Source: Microcaldota archaeon (GTDB lineage: Archaea; Micrarchaeota; Micrarchaeia; Micrarchaeales; CABMGC01). From it: a DNA stretch of 51,064 nt. Location: the NCBI GenBank assembly GCA_021850705.1, contig JAJZKU010000005.1, forward strand, positions 1 to 51,064, read 5' to 3'. Made by a program: the position numbers and the translations under genes. The notes below the pieces were generated by a model. The model worked only from the letters and a program-made list of their open reading frames with translations, had not been told where the DNA came from and ran no database searches. Of this stretch, positions 1-7,667 are shown in pieces (within the stretch, counting starts at the first letter, position 1; each line of letters starts with the position of its first letter).

Positions 1-131
1 TCATACAGGTTGCCGTAGAAGTGCTTGCCGATTATCTTGTCTTCTACCTTTATTTCATCTTTCTCAGGAAGAGTTGAGCCGACAACCTTTGTTATCGTCT
101 TGGTCTTTGCTTTTTCCAAATCGCCATTCAT
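1..131 (-). CDS. speD: AdoMet decarboxylase / arginine decarboxylase family protein, N-terminal fragment (runs off the left edge)
   Basis: Only the first 43 codons lie in the window. Reading leftward from an ATG at 131, a polar leader of about 30 residues is followed by I-I-G-K-H-F-Y-G-N-L-Y. This closely resembles the 'GKHVFGNLYD' start of archaeal pyruvoyl-dependent S-adenosylmethionine decarboxylases and of the related crenarchaeal arginine decarboxylase. A second ATG at 127 is in a different frame. The processing site and catalytic residues lie outside the window, so AdoMet and arginine specificity cannot be separated. Agmatinase (about 23 kb), MTA phosphorylase (about 49 kb) and aIF5A in the same window fit polyamine synthesis. 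Family confidence is moderate because so little is visible. Confidence 0.65.
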   Translation of the reverse strand, partial: MNGDLEKAKTKTITKVVGSTLPEKDEIKVEDKIIGKHFYGNLY

Positions 132-206
132 CTTTATCGATTGCCTTGTTTTATTCTTGATTAAATTATTTTGATTAAGTGAATGGTGATAATTGGGTAT
201 GGAAAC

Positions 207-220
207 ATATTTAAATATAA
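207..220 (+). promoter_or_regulatory. TATA box of hel308
   Basis: The AT-only element atatttaaatataa is centred about 45 nt before the first ATG of hel308. It predicts transcription starting near 240 and a leader of about 20 nt. Assigned by position and composition only. Confidence 0.5.
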
Positions 221-259
221 TTATCAGCAGCCTTTCTATTAATACGTATTTTTGTTGAA

Positions 260-2386
260 ATGATAATTATGAAGATAATTGAGCTACAGGGGAAGCTGCC
301 TGAAGAGGTTATTGAGTCGTTTAAGAAGCGTGGAATAACGGAGCTTACACCTCCGCAGGCGCTCGCTGTAGAGTACGGCCTTCTTGAAGGGAGGGACTTC
401 GTTGTAGCTGCGCCTACGGCAAGCGGCAAGACGCTGATAGCGGAGATGGCGATGCTCAGGAGCGTAATGCGCGGCAGGAAGAAGGCGATATATGTGGCGC
501 CTATGCGCGCGCTTGTGAGCGAGAAGTACCATGAGTTCAAGGAGGCATATCCAGGAATAAAGGTTGCGATGTCGATAGGCGACCTGGATTCGCTCGACAG
601 CTGGCTGCACGAGTATCAGATAGTACTGGCATCTACGGAAAAGCTTGACAGCCTGATAAGGCACGGGGCGGAGTGGTTAGATTCCGTAGGCTGCATAGTC
701 TTTGACGAGGTGCACATGCTTGATGATTCGACGAGAGGACCCACTCTGGAGATACTTATGACAAGGCTGAAGAGGGTTGCGAAGGATTCCCAGATAGTTG
801 CCCTGAGCGCGACTGTGGGGAATGCAAAGGAGCTCGCAGAGTGGCTCGGGAGCGAGTTGATAGAGAGCGATTACAGGCCGGTGGAGCTTAGGAAGGGTAT
901 AGAGCAGAACGGGGTCGTTTACTATGCTGATGGAGAGGAAGCCCTTGATAACGATAGCAAGCTGGCAGAGATAAGGATTGCTGCAAATACCTTTGATATT
1001 CACAAGCAGATACTCTTCTTCTACAGCACAAAGAGGAATACGGAAGCTGGTGCTGAGAGGCTCTCCCTCCTTACCTCATCGGTGCTTAGCCAGGAGGAGA
1101 AGCTGAAGCTCAGCGAGGTCTCTGCACGCATACTGGGGGCTCTCGGAAGGCCGACGACACAGTGTGAAAAGCTGGCAAAGCTCGTTGAGAAGGGAGTAGC
1201 TTTCCACCACAGCGGACTGGTGAATGAGCAGAGGCATGCAGTAGAGGAAGCATTCAAGGAAGGGCTGATAAAGGCGATATGCTCTACTACCACCCTCGGT
1301 ATGGGTGTCAACCTTCCTGCGCATACGGTAGTGGTAAGGGATACAGTCAGATACGACGCAGAGTATGGAAGCGTGCGCATGGGAGTAAACGTGGTGACGC
1401 AGTTGTTCGGAAGGGCAGGCCGCCCCAAGTATGATAAGATGGGCAGGGCGTTGCTGATAGCGAAATCCAAGGAGGATATGCGCAGCTTGTACGAGAGATA
1501 TATAGACGGGGAACTGGAGCCTGTAGAGTCAAAGCTCGGGATGGAGAGCGTTCTGAGGACCCATCTTCTCTCCTTCATAGCGACCAAGTTCCTCACTAGC
1601 AAAGAGTCGATATCAGATTTCATGTCAGGCACCTTCTACGGCTACCAGTATGCGGACATGAATGATCTGAACAGGATAATAGGCAGGGTTCTGAAGGAGC
1701 TTCAGGAGTGGAACTTCATAGACAACTACGGGAGCATGTACAGGGCGACCAAAATTGGCGAGAGAGTAAGTGAGCTGTACATAGATCCGATGTCTGCCAA
1801 GTGGATTATAGACTCATTGCCCAAGGCAACCGACAGCATATCCATGCTCTTCATGATTTCCAATACGATAGAGATGCGCCCCTATGTCAAGATAGTCGAG
1901 GAAGCTGAAGAGCGCTTCTTCAGCTATCAGCAGATGATAGAGAGCGAGGGCGGATACATCCTCTCTGAAGATGTCGGCTATTACGATCCGCTTAAGCCTT
2001 TCTCGACGTCTATAATGCTGAACGACTGGATAAGCGAGAAGCATGAGCAGGAGATAACGCAGAAGTACGGGACCACTCCCGGAGCGCTTTATACGAAGAT
2101 AAACAATGCGGACTGGCTGCTCTACTCTGCAGCAGAGCTGGGCAAGCTCCTAAAAGTCAGCTCAAGGAAGCTGACAGAGGTGAGAGTGAGGATGAGATAC
2201 GGAATAAAGGAGGAGCTGATGGATCTGGTAAGGCTGGAGGGAATAGGAAGGGTCAGGGCTCGCCTTCTGTTCATGAACGGAATTCCCGACGTTAAAAGTC
2301 TGAGGAAGGCAGGCACGAGAGAGAAGGTGGAGAGGCTTCTTGGCAAGGAAATTGCGAAGAGAGTATACGAACAGCTCAGCGAATAG
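260..2386 (+). CDS. hel308: ATP-dependent DNA helicase Hel308
   Basis: Superfamily 2 Ski2-like helicase, 708 aa, the usual Hel308 length. A Q-motif-like segment (about 25-43) precedes the P-loop A-P-T-A-S-G-K-T (51-58), the DEVH box (149-152) and S-A-T (183-185). A later Q-L-F-G-R-A-G-R-P matches motif VI. The C-terminus carries a helix-hairpin-helix (L-E-G-I-G-R-V-R-A-R) typical of Hel308 domain V. In archaea this 3'-5' helicase acts on stalled replication forks. A second in-frame ATG lies three codons downstream (269), and either could be the start. The gene is followed after about 90 nt by sepF on the same strand, but a TATA-like element in the gap suggests separate transcription. Confidence 0.95.
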   Translation: MIIMKIIELQGKLPEEVIESFKKRGITELTPPQALAVEYGLLEGRDFVVAAPTASGKTLIAEMAMLRSVMRGRKKAIYVAPMRALVSEKYHEFKEAYPGIKVAMSIGDLDSLDSWLHEYQIVLASTEKLDSLIRHGAEWLDSVGCIVFDEVHMLDDSTRGPTLEILMTRLKRVAKDSQIVALSATVGNAKELAEWLGSELIESDYRPVELRKGIEQNGVVYYADGEEALDNDSKLAEIRIAANTFDIHKQILFFYSTKRNTEAGAERLSLLTSSVLSQEEKLKLSEVSARILGALGRPTTQCEKLAKLVEKGVAFHHSGLVNEQRHAVEEAFKEGLIKAICSTTTLGMGVNLPAHTVVVRDTVRYDAEYGSVRMGVNVVTQLFGRAGRPKYDKMGRALLIAKSKEDMRSLYERYIDGELEPVESKLGMESVLRTHLLSFIATKFLTSKESISDFMSGTFYGYQYADMNDLNRIIGRVLKELQEWNFIDNYGSMYRATKIGERVSELYIDPMSAKWIIDSLPKATDSISMLFMISNTIEMRPYVKIVEEAEERFFSYQQMIESEGGYILSEDVGYYDPLKPFSTSIMLNDWISEKHEQEITQKYGTTPGALYTKINNADWLLYSAAELGKLLKVSSRKLTEVRVRMRYGIKEELMDLVRLEGIGRVRARLLFMNGIPDVKSLRKAGTREKVERLLGKEIAKRVYEQLSE

Positions 2387-2446
2387 GAAATTTCCTCGTG
2401 TAATTCCGCTAATGGGATTTATAGAAAGCTTAATAAAAATGAGCAA

Positions 2447-2456
2447 GTATTATAAC
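2447..2456 (+). promoter_or_regulatory. TATA box of sepF
   Basis: The element gtattataac is centred 25 nt before the GTG at 2476, predicting a leaderless message from that GTG or an 8-nt leader if the ATG at 2485 is used. An alternative AT-rich element lies at about 2430-2439. Confidence 0.4.
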
Positions 2457-2475
2457 TTCAGTTTTAAGGCGACTG

Positions 2476-2853
2476 GTGAAAAAAATGGGAGTTTTTGATA
2501 AGCTGGGCCAGACATTTGGCTCACAGAGTAAGGACATGGATCTCGGAGACTACATGAGCGCTGTAGAGATGGAAGATGTAGATGTAATGCACGAACCTGC
2601 AGATATGTACATCAAGCCAGTATCTATATCAAGCGAGGATGAAGTCAAGTCTGTTGAGGACGAAGTTTCCAAGAAGAACATAATACTTCTGGATATAACG
2701 GAGCTGAATAAGCGACCTACGACAAGGAGCAATGTAATATCAGAGCTGAAGAGATTCACTGCAAAGATAAACGGGGACATAGGGCAGATAGACCAGACAA
2801 GGATACTGCTTACCCCTGCAAAGATAAAGATAATAAAGAGGAAGAAGCAGTAA
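2476..2853 (+). CDS. sepF: Archaeal SepF cell-division protein
   Basis: 125 aa from a GTG start, or 122 aa from the ATG at 2485, which gives a natural M-G-V-F-D-K-L-G amphipathic membrane-targeting helix. After an acidic linker comes the SepF/DUF552 core: Y-I-K-P-V-S-I-S-S-E-D-E-V (about 50-62), N-I-I-L-L-D-I-T-E-L, and a C-terminal G-D-I-G-Q-I-D…I-L-L-T-P-A-K-I-K-I. Archaeal SepF is the membrane anchor for FtsZ in FtsZ-dividing archaea. Two ftsZ genes lie 2.5-5 kb downstream on the other strand. The stop codon directly abuts the stop of convergent trmJ. Confidence 0.88.
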   Translation: MKKMGVFDKLGQTFGSQSKDMDLGDYMSAVEMEDVDVMHEPADMYIKPVSISSEDEVKSVEDEVSKKNIILLDITELNKRPTTRSNVISELKRFTAKINGDIGQIDQTRILLTPAKIKIIKRKKQ

Positions 2854-3543
2854 TCACTTCTTCAGTGCAGTTATCAGCGCGTGCACTTCAGTGCCGCTTG
2901 GCTGCGAGGCGCGTACCATCCTTCGGAATACCGCACTCACAGCCTTTTTGTTTCTTATCCTTTTCTTTTTGATAGAGCTATCGAAGATTCTGAATAAATA
3001 TTCCAATTCCTTCTTCTCCACCTTTCTGTTCGATATATCTTTATACAATGGGACAAAGTCCTGCTTTGTGAACTCGTAAAGTATCAGTGCAAGGGCGTGC
3101 GAGATATTCAGCACAGGATATCTCTTTGAAGTGCCTATGTACATCACCATGTCGCATCCCTCTATCTCTTCTGCACTCAGTCCTGTATCATCCCTCCCTA
3201 TCAGCACGCCTACTACTGCTTTTTCATCGATCTTCTTCAGCTTTGAGGCAGAATCCTGTAGTAGAGCGATGCGCTTGAATGTCCTATTCGCCTTCTCCCA
3301 TATCCCAGTAGTACCTATGACCAGTGAGCACTCCTTTGTAGCCTCGCCTATGCTATCGTATACCTTTGCATTCTTCAGCAGATGGCTTGCATGCTTTGAG
3401 AACATTATGGCCTTGCTTCCGGTAAGCTTCGCCCTTGGCTTTACGAAGTAGAGCTTTCCTATCCCGAAGTTCATCGAGACTCTTGCTATGTAACCGATGT
3501 TTATCTGGTATTTCGGCTCTACGATTATTATCTTGAAGCGCAT
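2854..3543 (-). CDS. trmJ: SpoU/SPOUT-family RNA methyltransferase (TrmJ-like)
   Basis: 229 aa. The three SPOUT ribose-methyltransferase motifs are visible: N-I-G-Y-I-A-R-V-S-M-N-F-G near the N-terminus (motif 1), G-V-L-I-G-R-D-D-T-G-L-S mid-protein (motif 2) and Y-P-V-L-N-I-S-H-A-L-A-L-I-L-Y-E (motif 3). This arrangement matches tRNA/rRNA 2'-O-methyltransferases of the TrmJ group, which methylate position 32 of tRNA in other archaea. A basic helical tail follows. The exact RNA target is inferred. It is convergent with sepF, with no nucleotides between the stops. Confidence 0.85.
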   Translation of the reverse strand: MRFKIIIVEPKYQINIGYIARVSMNFGIGKLYFVKPRAKLTGSKAIMFSKHASHLLKNAKVYDSIGEATKECSLVIGTTGIWEKANRTFKRIALLQDSASKLKKIDEKAVVGVLIGRDDTGLSAEEIEGCDMVMYIGTSKRYPVLNISHALALILYEFTKQDFVPLYKDISNRKVEKKELEYLFRIFDSSIKKKRIRNKKAVSAVFRRMVRASQPSGTEVHALITALKK

Positions 3544-3547
3544 CTGA

Positions 3548-4315
3548 TCAGTGGATTAGGATTATACTAAGTATGGCAAGAACGCCTATGGAGTTGACAA
3601 GGATATGCGTCAGCATACTGGGATACAGCGAGTCGGATTTGCTGAATACGTATCCTGCCATCAGTCCGAAGAACATAGCAGCTATCACCTCTACTGCAAA
3701 GGTCGAGTCATAGCTTGCATGAAGCAGTCCGAAAATTATTGCACTTAAGATTATGCCTACCCAGAAAGGCTTGTAGCTCCTCTTCAGCAGCGCGGAGCCA
3801 ATGGCACCTGCACCTATGTTTATCCTCTTTATCAGGAAGCCCCTGAATACTATCTCCTCATTTATCGGCTCTATGACTGCGACAAATACATAGAACCACA
3901 ATGGAGCTCCTGTGAAGAGTATGCTGGTATTTGTGTTTATAGTGGTGTTGGAAAAACTTCCAAAAGCGCCTACTGCAATCTCAAGCAGCAGTATGATTAT
4001 GAACAGAAGAATACCTATCCACAGCGCATTTACAGATATCCTGTCCTTTGACAGACCCAAGAAGCTCAGCGTATCCCTTAAGCTCTCCCTCTTGTAGAGC
4101 TTGGCATAGAGGAATACTGCTACTGACAAGGAGAGCAATGAGACCACTTCAAGGACAAACGTCTCAGTACCGCTTGAGATGATACCTATGGAGTATACTC
4201 CATATGTGATTAGACTGAGTAAGATGGTCGACACAAGAAAGAGTGCCAGATATACTGCTATTGAAAAGATAGAACGCCCTGATTCCTGCCACAGGTTATA
4301 TCCCAAAAGGCGCAC
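3548..4315 (-). CDS. CPBP (Rce1-like) intramembrane metalloprotease family protein
   Basis: 255 aa with about seven hydrophobic segments. The three signature motifs of the CPBP/Abi family are intact: E-E-x-x-x-R (E153, E154, R158), F-x-x-x-H (F195, H199) and H-x-x-x-N (H237, N241). The family includes prenyl-protein CAAX proteases and bacteriocin-immunity proteins; the substrate here is unknown. It starts with GTG immediately after the S27ae stop (TAG then GTG, no gap), so it is almost certainly translated from the ribosomal-protein message. Confidence 0.85.
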   Translation of the reverse strand: MRLLGYNLWQESGRSIFSIAVYLALFLVSTILLSLITYGVYSIGIISSGTETFVLEVVSLLSLSVAVFLYAKLYKRESLRDTLSFLGLSKDRISVNALWIGILLFIIILLLEIAVGAFGSFSNTTINTNTSILFTGAPLWFYVFVAVIEPINEEIVFRGFLIKRINIGAGAIGSALLKRSYKPFWVGIILSAIIFGLLHASYDSTFAVEVIAAMFFGLMAGYVFSKSDSLYPSMLTHILVNSIGVLAILSIILIH

Positions 4316-4453
4316 CTATTTGCCCTTGAACTCGGTGTATCTGCACTTGCCGCATGCGTACCTGTCCTTGTGGTCTGCCATGCGCGCACCGCACTTCGGG
4401 CAGTACTTTGCCCCTGGTTTGTATACAGCTGCCTTCTTTCCCTCTTTTGCCAT
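4316..4453 (-). CDS. rps27ae: 30S ribosomal protein S27ae
   Basis: A 45-residue reading frame. The basic N-terminus [12 protein letters not shown] is followed by a four-cysteine zinc ribbon, C-P-K-C-G and C-G-K-C, spaced as in archaeal S27ae. The length is typical of the stand-alone archaeal protein, which has no ubiquitin fusion. It lies 16 nt downstream of S24e, the conserved archaeal partner, and directly upstream of the CPBP gene. Confidence 0.93.
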   Translation of the reverse strand: MAKEGKKAAVYKPGAKYCPKCGARMADHKDRYACGKCRYTEFKGK

Positions 4454-4469
4454 GTTAATCATCTAAAAA

Positions 4470-4823
4470 TCATTCCGTTCCTTCTGCCTTTTTCTCAGGC
4501 TTGGCTTCCTCTGCCGCTTCCTGCTTTGCAGGAGCTGTACCTTTCGCAAGAGCCTCCTTCTTCTTTGCAGAGAGCTTGAAAGCTCCTCTCTTCTTTGCCT
4601 CCTGAGTAAGATAGGCGTATGCGGTTATCGTGCATCTCTTCTGCCCGTAGTCCTGGTCAACGCTCACTATCTCAACCATCTCCGGGTCAAGATTCTTCTT
4701 CTTGCATAGCTCCTCCTTGACCTGCTGCCTTGTAGGCGTCTTGTCCTTGAAGGTCGCATTCGCCTTTATCTCATTCCTTTCAAATAGCTTGTTTTCGTGC
4801 TCTCTCTCTATTTTCAATTCCAT
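4470..4823 (-). CDS. rps24e: 30S ribosomal protein S24e
   Basis: 117 aa. The core matches S24e: E-N-K-L-F-E-R-N-E-I near the start, T-P-T-R-Q-Q-V-K-E-E-L and a beta strand ending in A-Y-A-Y-L-T. The last 30 residues are a Lys/Ala/Glu-rich extension, longer than in many archaeal homologues. The start codon is one nucleotide from the aIF5A stop, which places aIF5A, S24e, S27ae and the CPBP gene in one transcription unit. Confidence 0.93.
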   Translation of the reverse strand: MELKIEREHENKLFERNEIKANATFKDKTPTRQQVKEELCKKKNLDPEMVEIVSVDQDYGQKRCTITAYAYLTQEAKKRGAFKLSAKKKEALAKGTAPAKQEAAEEAKPEKKAEGTE

Positions 4824-5228
4824 CTAACCGCCCATTACTCTTGATATAGCCCTTCTGCCTGATGCTTCCATAATCTCTATCTCAGCCCCTGCCTTGACGC
4901 TTCCCTTCATGTCATCAGGTATAGGAAGGTCAAAGGTCTCGTAGCTCTCCAGATCCATGACCTGCGCAGTCGTGTCGGTTACAGAGACCACCTGTGCCTT
5001 CTTCTTTGTTATCACAGGAACCTCTATGTCTCCGGAGCTTGGCTTCAAAAGGGTCTTCTTCTGCCCGTCAAATATGCCTATGCCTGTTATTCGCATCTTT
5101 GCGGCTCCGTGCTTTCCGGGTGCAGAGACCTCTATGTCTACCACTCTGCATGCTATACCGTCTATCATGACGAAGCGACCTACCTTTAGGTCCTTCATAG
5201 TTCCATAAGTTATTTCGTCTGTCACCAA
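4824..5228 (-). CDS. eif5a: Translation factor aIF5A
   Basis: 134 aa, the usual archaeal length, with the two-domain SH3-like plus OB layout. The modification loop reads S-A-P-G-K-H-G-A-A-K, and K39 is the expected hypusine or deoxyhypusine site. The factor relieves ribosome stalling at difficult peptide bonds such as polyproline, and its modification needs a polyamine donor. That makes the agmatinase and decarboxylase genes in this window relevant. It heads the S24e-S27ae unit and is preceded by a TATA element at about 5300-5309. Confidence 0.95.
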   Translation of the reverse strand: MVTDEITYGTMKDLKVGRFVMIDGIACRVVDIEVSAPGKHGAAKMRITGIGIFDGQKKTLLKPSSGDIEVPVITKKKAQVVSVTDTTAQVMDLESYETFDLPIPDDMKGSVKAGAEIEIMEASGRRAISRVMGG

Positions 5229-5298
5229 ACCAGCTTCTCAAAAGTTTTACTGATAAAACAAGTAAACCTGTTTTCCATAGGAGTATTAACTAAGAAAA

Positions 5299-5309
5299 AT
5301 TTATAAATA
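5299..5309 (-). promoter_or_regulatory. TATA box of the aIF5A-S24e-S27ae unit
   Basis: The near-palindromic atttataaata is centred about 75 nt upstream of the aIF5A ATG and predicts a leader of about 45-50 nt. It lies directly next to the hairpin at 5313-5339. Confidence 0.45.
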
Positions 5310-5312
5310 CAA

Positions 5313-5339
5313 GTAGCAGGCCTGATGAAGGCCTGCTAC
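5313..5339. repeat. Perfect 11-bp inverted repeat between ftsZ and aIF5A
   Basis: The arms gtagcaggcct and aggcctgctac are fully complementary around a 5-nt loop (gatga). The element follows the downstream ftsZ stop by about 20 nt and precedes the aIF5A TATA box, so it could end or protect the ftsZ message. It is more GC-rich than the surrounding gap and has no adjacent U-tract, so it is not a textbook terminator. Confidence 0.6.
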
Positions 5340-5358
5340 AATGAAGTAAGTTATACTT

Positions 5359-6390
5359 TCAATAGATGCTCTGGAGTGCCTCTAAGCGCATAGGTGTCGC
5401 GTTTGCATTTAACTTGCGTTCGCCGAACTTTGCCTTCACGCCCGTGACTATTGACATTACCCTTATCTCCTCGCCGAGCTCAGGAAGCATCCTTGCGCCA
5501 AAGATGACGTTTGCATCTCCTGCAACGCCCTCTGTCACGCCGTTTGCTATCTCTGTAGCCTCGCTTATGGTCAGGTTTGTGCCGCCGGTTATCTGTATGA
5601 GCGCTCCCTTTGCACCTTCATTCTCCACTGATAGCAGAGGATGTGCAAGAGTCGACTTTACAGCCTGCTCCACTCTTCCAGGGCCCTTTCCTGATCCCAG
5701 GCTTATTACAGCTGTGCCGGTGTTCCTGACAACCGTGTTCAGGTCTGCGAAGTCGAGGTTTATCAGGCTTGGGAAGTATATAGTGTCCGATATTCCCTTT
5801 ACAGCGTTGCCAGTTATATTGTCAACGAACTCGAAGGCCTTGTCCATAGGAAGGTTTGGCACGTATGATAGGAGCTTATCATTCTCCACAACTATCGTGC
5901 AGTCTGCTTCCTTGTTCAGCCTCTCTATGCCCCATTCTGCCTTTACCTTTCTGCTTCTCTCAAGTGCAAATGGATACGTTACAGTTGCTATTACAGTTGC
6001 GCCGCACTCTCTTGCTATGTGTGCAACTATAGGGGCCGAACCTGTTCCTGTTCCTCCTCCCATACCTGCAGCAATGAATACAAGGCTGTAGCCTTCCAGG
6101 GCCTGCCTTATCTCCTCCTTGCTTACCTCTGCGCACTTCTCTGCAACTTCAGGGAAACCTCCAGCTCCAAGTCCATTGGTTATGCTCTTTCCTATGAGCA
6201 GCTTCTTGTCAGCCTTGATTATGTTAAGATGCGCTATATCCGTGTTTATGGCAATCTTGTCAGCGCTCTGCATGCCATATCTCGATAGCCTGTTTACAAG
6301 GTTGCTACCCTGCCCACCGCAGCCTACTACCGCTATCCTCGGTTTGTAGGCATCATAGTCGAACTGCTCGTTTCCCATTCTCGCACCCAT
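5359..6390 (-). CDS. ftsZ: Cell-division GTPase FtsZ (second, downstream paralogue)
   Basis: 343 aa. The tubulin/FtsZ signature G-G-G-T-G-T-G-S is at 111-118 and the T7 catalytic loop N-L-D-F-A-D at 211-216, so GTP binding and polymer-dependent hydrolysis should be intact. The first glycine loop reads G-C-G-G-Q-G-S-N, slightly off the usual G-x-G-G-x-G-N-N. The V-T-Y-P-F-A-L-E-R-S-R-K-V-K-A-E stretch is shared with its neighbour and recalls archaeal FtsZ2. The C-terminal tail is short. It starts 22 nt after the upstream ftsZ and is probably cotranscribed with it. Confidence 0.95.
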   Translation of the reverse strand: MGARMGNEQFDYDAYKPRIAVVGCGGQGSNLVNRLSRYGMQSADKIAINTDIAHLNIIKADKKLLIGKSITNGLGAGGFPEVAEKCAEVSKEEIRQALEGYSLVFIAAGMGGGTGTGSAPIVAHIARECGATVIATVTYPFALERSRKVKAEWGIERLNKEADCTIVVENDKLLSYVPNLPMDKAFEFVDNITGNAVKGISDTIYFPSLINLDFADLNTVVRNTGTAVISLGSGKGPGRVEQAVKSTLAHPLLSVENEGAKGALIQITGGTNLTISEATEIANGVTEGVAGDANVIFGARMLPELGEEIRVMSIVTGVKAKFGERKLNANATPMRLEALQSIY

Positions 6391-6412
6391 TTATAATAAA
6401 TATAAAGGGATC

Positions 6413-7462
6413 TCAAATGAGATCCAAATCATACTTTGCAGGCCTTTCGTCGCTGTTGAACTTCCCTGCTATGCTTGAGCCCTTTACTCCTGTTACTATT
6501 GCCACTATCTCTATCTGGCCTTCGTAGCCTGGGATTATCCTTGCGCCCCACTTTATGTTTGCCTTAGGGTCCATGCGCTCGGTTATTATCTCTCCTGCAT
6601 GTATTGCGTCTCCGAGGCTCAGGTCAGATGCTCCTGATATGTGTATCAGTGCTCCCTTTGCGTTCTCGAAGTCAACATCAAGCAGCTTGTTCTTTATGAC
6701 AGCCTCTGCAGCAGCGGTAACCTTCTCGTTGCCCTTTCCTACCCCTACGGATATGAATCCAACGTCTCCGCTTCCCATGATCGACCTTACATCAGCAAAG
6801 TCTATGTTGATCAGGCTTGGCTGGGTTATCGTCCATACAAGTCCGCCTATTGCCTTTGCCAGTATGTCATCTGCTACTGCGAATGCCTCATTCATTGGCA
6901 GGTTAGGAACCAGCTTCACCAATCTGTTGTTATCCAGGATTATGACGCTGTCGCTGAACTTCCTCAGCTTCTGTATACCCTCTTCTGCCTTTACCTTCCT
7001 TACCCTCTCAAGATCAAATGGATACGTTACCATTGCGACTACTATAGCACCCTGTTCCTTTGCTATCTGAGCCACTACAGGCATTGCACCAGTTCCGGTT
7101 CCTCCTCCCATACCTGCGCACAGGAAGACCAGTTGTGCACCGTTTATTACCTCTTCTATTGCCTGTCTGTCAGCCTCAGCTGCCTTTGCTCCAACTTCAG
7201 GAGTTCCTCCGGCTCCGAGACCTCTTGTCAGGCTCTTTCCTATAAGGACCTTCTTTATTCGGTCATCAAGCATCTTGAAGTGCTGAACGTCCGTGTTAAT
7301 TGCTACAAGGTCTGTGCCCTTAACACCGCTCTTCAGCAGTCTTTGTGCTGTGTTGTTGCCACCCCCGCCCACTCCTATGGTTACTATCTTTATCTGGGGT
7401 GTAGAGTTGCTGTCTATCTCCTCGCTTTTATTCGCAAGAAACTCACTAGAGAAATCTACCAT
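6413..7462 (-). CDS. ftsZ: Cell-division GTPase FtsZ (first, upstream paralogue)
   Basis: 349 aa. An N-terminal extension of about 22 polar residues precedes the glycine loop [15 protein letters not shown] lies at 119-125 and the T7 loop N-I-D-F-A-D at 219-224. The [17 protein letters not shown] segment resembles archaeal FtsZ2. The C-terminal tail ends in basic and then acidic residues and could bind SepF. It leads the tandem pair and is preceded by a TATA element centred about 37 nt upstream. Assignment to FtsZ1 or FtsZ2 needs a tree. Confidence 0.95.
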   Translation of the reverse strand: MVDFSSEFLANKSEEIDSNSTPQIKIVTIGVGGGGNNTAQRLLKSGVKGTDLVAINTDVQHFKMLDDRIKKVLIGKSLTRGLGAGGTPEVGAKAAEADRQAIEEVINGAQLVFLCAGMGGGTGTGAMPVVAQIAKEQGAIVVAMVTYPFDLERVRKVKAEEGIQKLRKFSDSVIILDNNRLVKLVPNLPMNEAFAVADDILAKAIGGLVWTITQPSLINIDFADVRSIMGSGDVGFISVGVGKGNEKVTAAAEAVIKNKLLDVDFENAKGALIHISGASDLSLGDAIHAGEIITERMDPKANIKWGARIIPGYEGQIEIVAIVTGVKGSSIAGKFNSDERPAKYDLDLI

Positions 7463-7494
7463 GCGATCGCCAGTTTATATAAACTACTAAATAT

Positions 7495-7504
7495 GTTTAA
7501 ATAT
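7495..7504 (-). promoter_or_regulatory. TATA box of the ftsZ pair
   Basis: The element gtttaaatat, centred at about 7499, predicts initiation near 7474 and a leader of about 12 nt. A second TATA-like tttatataaa at 7474-7483 is probably too close to the ATG at 7462 to serve. Confidence 0.45.
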
Positions 7505-7667
7505 CTTTTGTATGGGAGTCAGTAATGGAACGGCTTATACTTAGATAAAAAACATATACCAGAATAAAATATTATTAGTGGAAGATAAGGATTTTTACGC
7601 AGGAGCAGCACCAGAATTTGAGTTATACACAGGTTTTTACGACGTTAATTGAGATTTAGTATAGATA
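7505..7667. other. Intergenic stretch between ftsZ and DNA ligase
   Basis: I see no gene here. Downstream of the ligase stop, the minus strand carries a run of six T (7547-7552), which could serve as a simple archaeal T-tract terminator. The sequence tttttacg occurs twice (near 7590 and 7633), with no obvious meaning. Confidence 0.4.

Noticed and set aside
5323-5328. TGATGA in the hairpin loop region as box C of a C/D guide RNA
   Set aside because: No box D partner or C'/D' pair at suitable spacing, and the motif lies inside a perfect hairpin, which C/D RNAs do not form this way.
6641-7525. Long open frames on the plus strand across the two ftsZ genes (6641-7525 and 5366-6091)
   Set aside because: They are antisense to well-conserved ftsZ, show no recognisable domain and have compositions expected from codon-biased shadows.
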